Of a stretch of DNA of 13,714 nt, positions 7,057 through 13,714 are shown piece by piece. The stretch is from Lachnocurva sp045579705 (GTDB taxonomy: Bacteria; Bacillota; Clostridia; Lachnospirales; Lachnospiraceae). The position numbers and the translations under genes are program-made. Location of the stretch: positions 1 through 13,714 of the forward strand of contig JAZNMP010000021.1 of assembly GCA_045579705.1 (NCBI GenBank), written 5' to 3'. The stretch's first letter is position 1. Each line of letters opens with the position of its first letter. Below the pieces are notes generated by a model. The model was not told where the DNA came from. It was given only the letters and a program-made list of their open reading frames with translations, and did no database searches.

Positions 7057-8044
7057 CATTCTGATTCGAACACTTTCGGCAACTGGATTATCGATTCTTA
7101 TAAATGCAGACGACATTACGGTCATGAGTACCGTAATGTCTGTTTGCGTCTTTTTACTTATGGAAAGCAGTCAGTTATTCGAAATGAAGTATCTATCATA
7201 TGGGACTTGTATTTCTAGTTTCGTTATAACAGAAATATTCTTCTTCCTAACTTCAGCGGATGCAATCCTGATTAAGTCGATAGCACTTCTGATACTATTA
7301 ATGTATACCTGTATTTCACTTCATATGTATGAAAGTATTGTTGCATTAAAAGAATCGCTTCATAAAACTCGCGATGACAGCACAGAACTTGAATCGATGC
7401 TTCGTGAAAAAAACAAACGTCTGTTAGCAGACCAGGACCGCGAAGTACATTTAGCTACTCTTGCTGAGAGAAACAGAATCGCACGAGATATTCACGATAA
7501 TGTAGGTCACCTTCTCTCAAGAGCAATCCTTATTCTAGGAGCGATTAAAACAGTAAACACGAATGTATCAATTTCACCTCAGCTTAACCTGCTCTCGGAT
7601 ACGCTAGACGAATCCATGGCAAAGATGCGTAGCTCAGTACACGATCTTCATGATGATTCTATTGACCTGAAGAAAAACATAAATGAGATTTTAAGCGAAC
7701 TAAGAGGATTCGAGGTAAAAACAGAACTTGATTTAGACAGAGAGCTATCCGTAGAACTGAAACTATCGATAATAGGAATACTAAAAGAATCTATAACAAA
7801 TATAATAAAGCACTCAAACGGTTCTACTGTATCAATTATATTGCACCAAAATTACAATTTTTGTACACTGTCCATAACAGATAACGGAACATTAGACGAA
7901 GCTGAAAAAACCAAAATAGCAACTGAAGGATATGACGGTATCGGTCTTAATAATATTAAAAACAGAGCAAAAGCTCTCGGAGGAGATGCATACTTCTATA
8001 CAAACGATGGTTTTACAGTATTTGCAAGATTGCCATTTAATTAG
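7046..8044 (+). CDS. DesK-like sensor histidine kinase (HisKA_3 family)
   Basis: 332 residues. The N-terminal 95 residues are hydrophobic, with about four short membrane segments and no sizeable extracytoplasmic domain, so the signal is probably sensed in the membrane or through the transporter. A charged coiled-coil-like linker (100-135) leads to the dimerisation/phosphotransfer helix ERNRIARDIHDNVGHLLSR, with phosphoacceptor H150. The ATPase domain shows the N-box KESITNIIKHS (247-257), DNGT (279-282) and GIGLNNIKNRAKALGG (298-313). This is the NarL-partner kinase class (DesK, LiaS). It overlaps the second permease by 11 bp, with AAAAAGGA as ribosome binding site, and precedes its response regulator by 15 bp. 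It probably controls the transporter operon it belongs to. Confidence 0.92.
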   Translation: MLFDILIRTLSATGLSILINADDITVMSTVMSVCVFLLMESSQLFEMKYLSYGTCISSFVITEIFFFLTSADAILIKSIALLILLMYTCISLHMYESIVALKESLHKTRDDSTELESMLREKNKRLLADQDREVHLATLAERNRIARDIHDNVGHLLSRAILILGAIKTVNTNVSISPQLNLLSDTLDESMAKMRSSVHDLHDDSIDLKKNINEILSELRGFEVKTELDLDRELSVELKLSIIGILKESITNIIKHSNGSTVSIILHQNYNFCTLSITDNGTLDEAEKTKIATEGYDGIGLNNIKNRAKALGGDAYFYTNDGFTVFARLPFN

Positions 8045-8059
8045 AAACGAAGGAAGATT

Positions 8060-8698
8060 ATGGATACAAAGAAAATATTACTCATAGATGATGATGAACT
8101 GATTACAATGTCATTAAAAATGATTATTGAAGCAGAAGATGGATTTCAAGTAATAGGTGCTGGTCAAAACGGAGCAGATGCCGTATCTCTTTACGAAGAA
8201 CTTAAACCAGACCTCCTTCTCATGGATATTCGTATGCCGGATATGAACGGATTAGAAGCGGCTGAAACAATCCTTTCCAAACATAAGGACGCAGTCATCC
8301 TGTTTCTGACCACCTTCTCGGATGATGAATACATCGTCAAAGCTCTTAAACTCGGAGTAAAAGGTTATCTTCTAAAACAGGACTATAAATCACTTCCTGC
8401 GTCGCTTCATGCAGCTATAAATAATCAAAGCGTATTTGGAGGAGCAATTGTAGACAAACTTCCTGAACTGATGTCCACTTCGAGAAAAACCGATGAATTT
8501 GATTACTCGAATTTCGACATCACTGAAAAAGAATACGAAGTGATACAGTTAGTTTCTGAAGGTTTTTCCAATAAAGAGATTTCTCAAAAACTCTTCCTTT
8601 CAGAAGGAACCATTCGAAACTACCTGTCCACTATTCTAGAGAAACTTAATCTACGAGACCGTACACAGCTTGCTATCTTCTATTTAAAAAACAGATAA
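8060..8698 (+). CDS. NarL/LuxR-type response regulator (DesR/LiaR-like)
   Basis: 212 residues preceded by GAAGGAAG. The receiver domain (1-120) has the acidic pair D11/D12, phosphoacceptor D56 in LLLMDIRMPD, T84/T85 and K106 in KGYLLKQD, so it should be fully functional. The C-terminal HTH (about 153-205), ITEKEYEVIQLVSEGFSNKEISQKLFLSEGTIRNYLS, is a LuxR-type DNA-binding domain. It is the partner of the kinase just upstream. The likely target is the dyad pair at 3702-3737 before the ABC operon, giving autoregulation; that link is inferred from position and dyad form. The gene ends 34 bp from the convergent cupin gene, and I see no clear hairpin terminator between them. Confidence 0.93.
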   Translation: MDTKKILLIDDDELITMSLKMIIEAEDGFQVIGAGQNGADAVSLYEELKPDLLLMDIRMPDMNGLEAAETILSKHKDAVILFLTTFSDDEYIVKALKLGVKGYLLKQDYKSLPASLHAAINNQSVFGGAIVDKLPELMSTSRKTDEFDYSNFDITEKEYEVIQLVSEGFSNKEISQKLFLSEGTIRNYLSTILEKLNLRDRTQLAIFYLKNR

Positions 8699-8732
8699 CA
8701 CATTTTATAAATGACAATAAGTATGAAGTTTC

Positions 8733-9275
8733 TCATCCAGCAAACTTAATGTAATCCTCATCTGATACGGGCTCCAACCATTCATTACTGGTTTCTTCAC
8801 CGTCCACTTCGATTGCAAGATGTGAGAACCATGAGTCAGTTGCTGCTCCATGCCAATGTTTAACCTCCGGAGGAATATTTATAACTTTACCCGGAGTCAT
8901 CTCTATAGCTTCTTTCCCCCATTCCTGGTAGTATCCTCTTCCTCCAATACAAATAAGCATCTGCCCCCCGCCACTCTTTGCATGGTGAATATGCCAGTTA
9001 TTGCGGCATCCCGGTTCAAAGGTTACATTAAACACAGTTACCTGCTCAGTGGAAACGGGTGCTAGATAGCTCTGTCCAACAAAAAACTCACCATACGGAT
9101 TTGGTTCTCCTATCGGAAATGCTATCGAGTTCTGATATTTGTCCTTTTCTGTCAGCTCCAGCACTTCATCATTCCATACCTCACCGAATAGGACATCATC
9201 ATTCAAATGTGCAAACATCGGTGCGAAATCTCCTAACTGTTCTCTTCCTGCTGTCTGTACAATCTTTTTCTGCAT
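8733..9275 (-). CDS. Cupin protein with a remnant of a carboxymuconolactone decarboxylase domain
   Basis: 180 residues from the ATG at 9275, which follows GAAGGAGTG; an in-frame extension to 9350 would precede that site and is rejected. Residues 75-155 form a cupin barrel with the metal-site residues H95, H97 and H98 in NNWHIHH, Q105, Y115/Y116, and H140/H142 in PPEVKHWHG. Residues 8-45 (TAGREQLGDFAPMFAHLNDDVLFGEVW...) look like the beginning of a carboxymuconolactone decarboxylase (AhpD-like) domain, but the rest of that domain, including its catalytic part, is absent and the chain passes straight into the cupin. Related proteins that I know of carry the whole domain before the cupin. It is last in the flavodoxin/reductase cluster. 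The enzymatic role is unknown. Confidence 0.85.
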   Translation of the reverse strand: MQKKIVQTAGREQLGDFAPMFAHLNDDVLFGEVWNDEVLELTEKDKYQNSIAFPIGEPNPYGEFFVGQSYLAPVSTEQVTVFNVTFEPGCRNNWHIHHAKSGGGQMLICIGGRGYYQEWGKEAIEMTPGKVINIPPEVKHWHGAATDSWFSHLAIEVDGEETSNEWLEPVSDEDYIKFAG

Positions 9276-9333
9276 AATTAACACTCCTTCTGTCAACAAA
9301 TTTACCACAATAATCATCACAAACAAAACGTCA

Positions 9334-9353
9334 TATATGCAGGAATGCATATA
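9334..9353. promoter_or_regulatory. Inverted repeat between the reductase fragment and the cupin gene
   Basis: TATATGCA and TGCATATA form a perfect 8-bp stem around a GGAA loop, 3 bases past the end of the reductase fragment in the minus direction. Downstream on that strand comes T-rich sequence (GACGTTTTGTTTG) rather than a pure T run, so it could be a weak terminator or an operator upstream of the cupin gene. Neither role is certain. Confidence 0.35.
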
Positions 9354-9356
9354 ATG

Positions 9357-9833
9357 TTATCTTTTTTTCTCAAACTCCGGTTTCCATCCAGCAAACTGAA
9401 TAAGCTGTTCATCAGTTCTGTGATAATATCTCTCGTTCTTATCAAGCTTGGCGATTTCTGCCATTTCTTCATCTGTAAGCTTAAAATCGAGAATGTCTAG
9501 ATTATCCTTGATGTGATCCACATTTTTACTTCCCGGGATAACAACAAATTCCATCTGTGTATGCCAGCGAAGTATAATCTGTGCTGATGACTTGCCATAT
9601 TTCTTACCAAGCTCAGCAAATACAGGCTCGTTAATAAGAGACTTGTCACCATGTCCAAGTGGATACCAGCTCATAAGCTTAATATCATATTTGTCCAAAG
9701 TCTTACGAAGCTCTGTCTGTGTATAATAAGGATGTGCTTCTACCTGAATAAACTGAGGTACGATTTCCCATTTAGTCTCAAGCTCTTCGATATACTTTCC
9801 TTCGAAATTTGAGATGCCAATAGCCTTCGCCAT
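9357..9833 (-). pseudogene. Aldo/keto reductase, N-terminal half missing
   Basis: 158 residues matching only the C-terminal part of an aldo/keto reductase (full length is about 270-290 residues). It begins MAKAIGISNFEGKYIEELE, which is normally the middle of the barrel, and continues through VEAHPYYTQTELRKTLDKYDIKLMSWYPLGHG, SSAQIILRWHTQ, the NADPH-binding VIPGSKNVDHIKDNLDI and a normal C-terminus. The N-terminal strands with the catalytic Asp, Tyr, Lys and His are absent, so it cannot be a working reductase. It still has an ATG and an intact frame. The upstream AAAGAAAT is only a weak ribosome binding site; the start is 10 bp after the flavodoxin stop. The 14 bases around its start match those around the flavodoxin start at 13 positions. 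Confidence 0.8.
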
Positions 9834-9843
9834 TTTTATTTCT

Positions 9844-10365
9844 TTATATCAATCCATTTGCTGCAAACCACTTTTCTACTGCAGCCTTCGCATTTGCAGC
9901 CTGACTTCCGGTAATTGCAAGTCCATTTTGCACATCTGCGCCCTTAGCATATTTTTTCACATCACGTTCACTGGAACCCATTCCACTTCCTTCATTGGTA
10001 CAAAGCGGAAGTACGGTCTTTCCTGAAAAATCATACCTTTCAAGGAAAGTTGCAACTGCCATTGGAAATGTTCCCCAGTAATTTGGATAAGCAAGCACAA
10101 TAGTGTCATACTCATCAATACTATCTAAGTAATTTGTAAGCTCAGGACGAGCATTTTCTCTTAAATCTTTCTTTGCTTCATTGATGCAGGTCATGTAAAC
10201 AGGTGAATAAGGATTTACCATCTCAATCTTAAATGTATCTGCATCTATCAGTTCTTTCATCTGGTTAACAACGATTTCTGTGTTACCGACCTTTACATAT
10301 CTCATTGCCCCGCCAAAATAGTTTTCATCCGCTCTTGAGAAAAAAGCGATTAATGTTTTTGCCAT
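9844..10365 (-). CDS. Flavodoxin family protein
   Basis: 173 residues from the ATG at 10365, which sits 8 bases after GGAGG; a further in-frame ATG at 10380 would overlap that site and is rejected. The start MAKTLIAFFSRADENYFGG contains the FMN phosphate-binding loop region in the form typical of the Flavodoxin_4 type. YPNYWGTFPMAV (about 93-104) and CTNEGSGMGSSERDV (about 122-136) supply the isoalloxazine-binding loops. Length is normal and no truncation is seen. It probably transfers electrons or acts as an NADPH-dependent FMN oxidoreductase. It heads the leftward cluster with the reductase fragment and cupin, divergent from a LysR-type regulator that is likely to control it. Confidence 0.9.
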   Translation of the reverse strand: MAKTLIAFFSRADENYFGGAMRYVKVGNTEIVVNQMKELIDADTFKIEMVNPYSPVYMTCINEAKKDLRENARPELTNYLDSIDEYDTIVLAYPNYWGTFPMAVATFLERYDFSGKTVLPLCTNEGSGMGSSERDVKKYAKGADVQNGLAITGSQAANAKAAVEKWFAANGLI

Positions 10366-10430
10366 CTTTATTTCCTCCATTCAGAATTTCTATCAATATC
10401 TGTTATTCCCAATTGGTTCTGTCTTTGTTG

Positions 10431-10465
10431 TTTACATTATCTCACGCCAGTTTTATAATATCCAA
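10431..10465. promoter_or_regulatory. Overlapping face-to-face promoters for flavodoxin and the LysR gene
   Basis: Plus strand: TTTACA (10431-10436), a 17-bp spacer and TATAAT (10454-10459) form a near-perfect promoter towards the LysR gene. Minus strand: TTGGAT (10465-10460), an 18-bp spacer and GATAAT (10441-10436) point to flavodoxin. The -35 of one sits beside or on the -10 of the other, so only one polymerase could occupy the region at a time. This arrangement suits mutual control by the LysR-type protein. I could not settle on a single T-N11-A binding site. Confidence 0.6.
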
Positions 10466-10513
10466 TAGAAACACTAGATAGTTGATTTAATTTTTAAATA
10501 TCAGAGGTGTGCT

Positions 10514-11401
10514 ATGACAACAAAACAGATAGATTATTGTATAGAACTGTCTCGTACGGAGAGCTTTTCCAGAGGTGCTGAGAACATGTTTGTAAGCCAG
10601 CCTACTTTTTCCTATCAGATAAAGCTACTTGAAGAGGAAGTTGGTTTTGAAATATTTGTAAGAAATGGAAAAGGAGCCACTCTTACTCCTGCTGGTCAGC
10701 AGTTTGTAACCTACCTTTCAAATATGCGCGAAGAAATGAAAAGAGCCATCGAACAGGGCCAAAATTTCAGTGCAAAATACAAAGAGAATATAACAATTAG
10801 TATGATGGTTCGACAGGCTATCTATTTTCTGCCTGAAGCAATCAGAGAATTTGAGAAAGAAGCACCAGGCACTCAGATCACACCACTATTCCAATATAAA
10901 AACGACATAGATAGCTTTTTGAAAAATGAATCAGATGTTGTATTTGCCTTGGAAGAACAGACAAAACAGCTTGCCGGCACTTCAGTCCACAAGCTGTTTC
11001 AAAGTCATATTTATTTAATTTGTGATAAGAATGATCCTCTGGCAGAAAAAAATCTCATTACTGATGAAGACATTTATGGTCGCACTCTTATGGTAGGTGG
11101 CGGCTCACCGGCACTCCTCCGCTCCGTTCAGCAAAAGCTTATTTCATCAGGTAAGATTGAATATTTTAATAGTCCAGATCATGACACTACACTTACTAAC
11201 ATTGCTTCAGGCAAAGGAATCTGCCTGGCTCCCGGTTTTCTTAATGACCACAGCGGACAGTTTGCCTGGATTCCTTATGACTGCAACGATACTTTTTCAT
11301 GCGTTCTCTGCACTCATAAATCAGATCATCGTCATAGCCTCGAAGCTTTTATTAAAGTGTTGCAGAAGCTGTACAACGAAACTGTGGCGTTTCCGCTGTA
11401 A
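10514..11401 (+). CDS. LysR-family transcriptional regulator
   Basis: 295 residues, a normal length, with AGAGGTG as ribosome binding site. The N-terminal winged HTH (1-62) reads MTTKQIDYCIELSRTESFSRGAENMFVSQPTFSYQIKLLEEEVGFEIFVRNGKGATLTPAG, the standard LysR fold. A linker helix follows to about residue 90, then a two-lobed effector-binding domain (90-295). It is divergent from the flavodoxin gene, with promoters overlapping in the 148-bp gap. LysR proteins usually control the divergent operon and repress themselves, so flavodoxin, the reductase and the cupin are the expected targets. The effector is not evident from the sequence. Confidence 0.93.
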   Translation: MTTKQIDYCIELSRTESFSRGAENMFVSQPTFSYQIKLLEEEVGFEIFVRNGKGATLTPAGQQFVTYLSNMREEMKRAIEQGQNFSAKYKENITISMMVRQAIYFLPEAIREFEKEAPGTQITPLFQYKNDIDSFLKNESDVVFALEEQTKQLAGTSVHKLFQSHIYLICDKNDPLAEKNLITDEDIYGRTLMVGGGSPALLRSVQQKLISSGKIEYFNSPDHDTTLTNIASGKGICLAPGFLNDHSGQFAWIPYDCNDTFSCVLCTHKSDHRHSLEAFIKVLQKLYNETVAFPL

Positions 11402-11404
11402 GAA

Positions 11405-11522
11405 GAATTAAAATTTTTCGTAGGCCGGGCTCTGCTCCAAAGCAAGTCAGCTCCGCAAACAACGGAAAATCCTACACAAATCGTCGTTTTCCCGTAGGTA
11501 GACAAGCTGCGATTTGCTGATA
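11405..11522. repeat. Structured, relatively GC-rich intergenic stretch, possible dispersed repeat
   Basis: Between the convergent LysR and HAD-like genes lies about 118 bp of non-coding sequence richer in G and C than its surroundings. It holds several pairing segments: CAAATCG (11477-11483) with CGATTTG (11511-11517), GGAAAA with TTTTCC, and three copies of TAGG/CCTA words (TTTTCGTAGG, AATCCTAC, TTTTCCCGTAGG). No T run follows, so it is not a standard terminator. A 64-codon frame across it is not credible as a gene. It may be a dispersed intergenic element. Confidence 0.35.
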
Positions 11523-12044
11523 TCACTGGTGTCCATTCGTCCCCAAAAGGTTCTCTACGTACTCCTTAATTGATTTCCAATCCTTAACCCTCTTAAAGTT
11601 TTCATTTGGAAAATCACATTCCTGATTCCAAGGTCTATCGAATACCATAACTTTCAAATCCGGAAAATGCTCCAGATAAGGGAATGCAAAGGGAGAATCT
11701 TCCACTGCAAAGTCAAACTGCATCTGGTAAAAATCCTCCAGTTCCAGATTATGCTCTCCCGCTTGATAAAATGCATCCCTGCCATATTTATTTAAGCAAA
11801 ACAGCTTCACTCGCTCCAAACCATGCTCATCCAGCCACTGGCGAGATGGCTCATAAGCACTATAAGGTCTACCGGTGATGATATATACTTCATGTCCTCT
11901 ATCTAACCACTCATTGATCACCTGGGAACATCCAGGAGTCTCTTCATAGGACAGTAAAACTTCCGGGCGATGTCCCTCCTCCATCAGAATCTGATACTCC
12001 TCTTCGTTCAAATCAAAGGTCTTTTGGAGATTAAAGAATCTCAC
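11523..12044 (-). pseudogene. HAD-family 5'-nucleotidase-like protein, N-terminus missing
   Basis: 173 codons from a GTG at 12044. The sequence resembles small HAD hydrolases of the NT5C / 5'(3')-deoxyribonucleotidase-like type: EVYIITGRP (motif II, T57), LNKYGRDAF (motif III lysine K86), DFAVEDSPFA (motif IV acids around D113-D116) and VMVFDRPWNQ. The first motif, DxDxT/V with the nucleophilic aspartate, should lie some 50 residues further upstream but is absent: an in-frame TAA, which is the stop codon of the neighbouring ATPase gene, lies only 5 codons before the GTG. GGAG stands just 2 bases from the GTG, too close for a good ribosome binding site. Hence probably an inactive remnant cut by a rearrangement at about 12045-12060. 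Assignment to the HAD fold is firm; substrate is not known. Confidence 0.7.
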
Positions 12045-12059
12045 ATCTCCACGCCTGTT

Positions 12060-13445
12060 TTATTTATACATATCATCCAATGTAATTAATTTACAATCAC
12101 TTGCATTCTCTTTCACATATTCTGAAAAACCGCCAAGAGAAAACACACATACTACTGGATTGGTTGTAGGAATATATTTTATTTTATCCAATAATTTTTC
12201 ATATTCAGTTTTGTCAAACTGAGAATTCTTAAATTTGCATTCCCCAACTAAAAAAATTTGTTTTCCATTCCTTCCCAGCAAATCAATTTCAATTTGCTTC
12301 TGTTTTCTCTCTTCATCTAATACTGTATCCTGGTAGTCTGTAATATCAGTAAGAATAGGGAAATCATCTACACCTGCATGTAACAAAAGATATTCCTTTG
12401 CCATTTTTTCAAATACTTTTCCCATAAAATCATGTAAGTGATCTTTTACCGTAGAATAAAAATAGGCTTCACCGTTATCTGCATTTATAAGACTGATTGC
12501 TCTATTTACATATTTGAACCAAAATTCAAGCATACTATCATTAAGAATATAATACGGTTTCTTTGTAACTCGCCTTTCCAGCAATTCGGCCTTAACAAGT
12601 ACTTTTAATGGATAAGTCACTTCATCAGCCCCAACATACGATGCAATTTCACTATTCTTTGTGTGCCCAGTTGCTACTGCAGAAATAATAGAATTGTATA
12701 ATGCTGGATTTTTTTTGTCGTTACTGACTACCGTTTTAATTTGCTCTTCTGAAAAGTATCCACCAACAGAATAAAACTGGTCAATTATATTTTCTTCCAA
12801 AGATTCCGATACATCAAACTGTTCGATATACTTTGCAACACCATTTGTAAGTCCATAACAAATAGCTTTTTCTTCGTTGGTATATCCATCCAGAAATTCT
12901 GCAGTTTCAATATAATTAAAAGGACGCAACTTTAATTCTAGGTCGCTTCGACCATGTAAAGGAGCTGTTTCTGCCAATACTTCATCCTTCATAAAACTAA
13001 CCAAAGAACCGCATATTATAAAGAACAGATTACCTTTTTTCCACTTTGTATCAATCTGCTTCTGAAGAACAGACTGAATATAAGGGCACTGTTTTGCAAG
13101 ATAAGGATATTCATCTATAAAAAAAACTATTCTTTCCTTTTCAGCCTGTTTTCCTATATAATCAAATAAATTTTCAAAACTATTAAAACTAATATTTCCT
13201 AACAATTCCGGTGACAAGGCGTTTAAAACAGATTCCGTCATCATAGATAATAGTTCTGCCTCGCCTCGTTCAACTGCTGTGAAAGATATGCTCTTGCAGT
13301 CATGATCATGCATGAATTTATTAATAAGTTTCGTTTTACCAATTCGACGACGTCCATACAGAACAGTCATTACAAAACCACTCTGTTTAAATTTCTTATC
13401 AAGAATTCTTAATTCTGTTTTTCTACCTCTAAATATATCCTGCAT
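12060..13445 (-). CDS. AAA ATPase with C-terminal DUF234 (PD-(D/E)xK-like) domain
   Basis: 461 residues from the ATG at 13445, preceded by GGAGGTG; an extension to 13547 runs through the inverted repeat and is rejected. The ATPase_2 domain has Walker A GRRRIGKT (31-38), Walker B VFFIDEYPYL (107-116), the sensor-like IICGS (143-147) and HGRSDLELKLRPF (164-176). A winged-helix-like section follows (about 250-295). The C-terminal DUF234 part carries EIDLLG...FLVGECKF, with D388, E402 and K404 in the spacing of a PD-(D/E)xK nuclease core. The cellular role of this widespread archaeal/bacterial family is poorly defined; many members are single genes in variable regions. It lies between a transposase and a truncated gene, which suggests it came with a mobile event. 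Confidence 0.9.
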   Translation of the reverse strand: MQDIFRGRKTELRILDKKFKQSGFVMTVLYGRRRIGKTKLINKFMHDHDCKSISFTAVERGEAELLSMMTESVLNALSPELLGNISFNSFENLFDYIGKQAEKERIVFFIDEYPYLAKQCPYIQSVLQKQIDTKWKKGNLFFIICGSLVSFMKDEVLAETAPLHGRSDLELKLRPFNYIETAEFLDGYTNEEKAICYGLTNGVAKYIEQFDVSESLEENIIDQFYSVGGYFSEEQIKTVVSNDKKNPALYNSIISAVATGHTKNSEIASYVGADEVTYPLKVLVKAELLERRVTKKPYYILNDSMLEFWFKYVNRAISLINADNGEAYFYSTVKDHLHDFMGKVFEKMAKEYLLLHAGVDDFPILTDITDYQDTVLDEERKQKQIEIDLLGRNGKQIFLVGECKFKNSQFDKTEYEKLLDKIKYIPTTNPVVCVFSLGGFSEYVKENASDCKLITLDDMYK

Positions 13446-13471
13446 ATGGCACCTCCATAAGCCGTAATCAT

Positions 13472-13512
13472 TTTCACCGAAGTTCACTTCGCCTAAATGA
13501 ACTTCGGTGAAA
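13472..13512. repeat. Perfect 15-bp inverted repeat upstream of the DUF234 ATPase gene
   Basis: TTTCACCGAAGTTCA (13472-13486) pairs perfectly with TGAACTTCGGTGAAA (13498-13512) around an 11-base loop. A second, overlapping dyad, CGAAGT-TC-ACTTCG (13478-13491), would exclude the first. The repeat lies next to the ATPase -10 element, so it may be an operator across the transcription start or a leader RNA structure. Similar hairpins may mark the edge of a mobile unit. Confidence 0.75.
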
Positions 13513-13514
13513 TA

Positions 13515-13543
13515 ATTATATACGTAAATACACCAACTAGCAA
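13515..13543 (-). promoter_or_regulatory. Promoter of the DUF234 ATPase gene
   Basis: On the minus strand, TTGCTA (13543-13538), a 17-bp spacer and a perfect TATAAT (13520-13515). Transcription should begin near 13508, inside the right arm of the inverted repeat at 13472-13512, about 60 bases before the ATG. Confidence 0.6.
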
Positions 13544-13654
13544 GCAAAGAGCAGCTATCACTTTCCTGCAGGTTCCCCGTGTGCCAGAATAGATGTCAGT
13601 GAAGCTTGAAGCTATGTGTGATATCATTTTAGATATCGCAGGAAGGAGCTTCAC

Positions 13655-13714
13655 ATGGGATACAGTCCAGAACTTAAGGAGGCAATGCTTAGACGATTGC
13701 TTCCTCCAAACAAT
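13655..13714 (+). CDS. Transposase (IS3-type OrfA-like), first 20 codons
   Basis: ATG at 13655 follows GGAAGGAG (13641-13648) and encodes MGYSPELKEAMLRRLLPPNN up to the window edge. This resembles the first helix of HTH-containing transposase OrfA proteins of IS3-like elements from clostridia; 20 residues are too few to fix the group. The outer end of the element probably lies somewhere in 13550-13640, but with no right end in view I cannot place the terminal inverted repeat. The dyad GATATC-N6-GATATC at 13620-13637 lies just before the ribosome binding site. Confidence 0.65.
   Translation, partial: MGYSPELKEAMLRRLLPPNN

Noticed and set aside
8699..8732. Expected terminator between the convergent response regulator and cupin genes
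   Set aside because: Only 34 bp, and no stable stem with a T run is visible on either strand.
8850..9354. Three plus-strand open frames over the cupin gene
   Set aside because: They are antisense to a clear cupin coding sequence and mutually overlapping.
11332..11526. Minus-strand 64-codon frame overlapping the LysR 3' end
   Set aside because: No ribosome binding site or recognisable domain; half of it is antisense to LysR and half lies in the structured intergenic block.
13446..13547. N-terminal extension of the DUF234 ATPase by 34 residues
   Set aside because: It would translate the inverted repeat and the -10 region; GGAGGTG and ATG at 13445 start the normal family N-terminus.
1..13714. 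tRNA or rRNA genes and CRISPR arrays
   Set aside because: No cloverleaf-like or rRNA-like sequence and no regularly spaced direct repeats were seen on either strand.

Overview
This 13.7 kb window looks like chromosomal DNA from a low-GC anaerobic Firmicute, most likely a Lachnospiraceae-type gut clostridium. That placement rests on base composition, strong AGGAGG-like ribosome binding sites, tightly packed operons, and gene families that I recognise as common in that group (DUF2075 helicase with GIY-YIG, DUF234 ATPase, flavodoxin/aldo-keto reductase/cupin cluster). It is an inference from sequence style, not a database result.

Region 1 (1-3600, minus strand) is a four- or five-gene operon read leftwards from a good sigma-A-type promoter at 3608-3636. 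It holds a possible 22-residue leader ORF, a GIY-YIG nuclease fused to a Schlafen-group-3/DUF2075 helicase, two different MazG-like nucleotide pyrophosphohydrolases, and an HNH-endonuclease protein cut by the left window edge. Two nuclease modules, an NTP-driven motor and two nucleotide-hydrolysing enzymes in one coupled operon make a plausible but undemonstrated anti-phage defence unit. This is the best candidate here for an undescribed system.

Region 2 (3700-8698, plus strand) is an ABC-2 export operon: one ATPase, two permeases, a DesK-like sensor kinase and a DesR/LiaR-like response regulator. All are overlapping or closely spaced. A palindrome with a degenerate second copy 22 bp away lies just upstream and is a good candidate operator for the regulator, suggesting autoregulated drug or peptide resistance.

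Region 3 (8733-11401) is a redox cluster controlled by a divergent LysR regulator: flavodoxin, a truncated aldo/keto reductase and a cupin that keeps only the beginning of a carboxymuconolactone decarboxylase domain. The LysR and flavodoxin promoters overlap face to face. Two of the three enzymes are damaged or remodelled.

Region 4 (11402-13714) looks like an insertion-prone patch. It has a structured intergenic stretch, an N-terminally truncated HAD nucleotidase-like gene, an AAA ATPase with a C-terminal DUF234 nuclease-like domain preceded by a perfect 15-bp inverted repeat, and the first 20 codons of a transposase at the right edge. No tRNA, rRNA or CRISPR array was seen.
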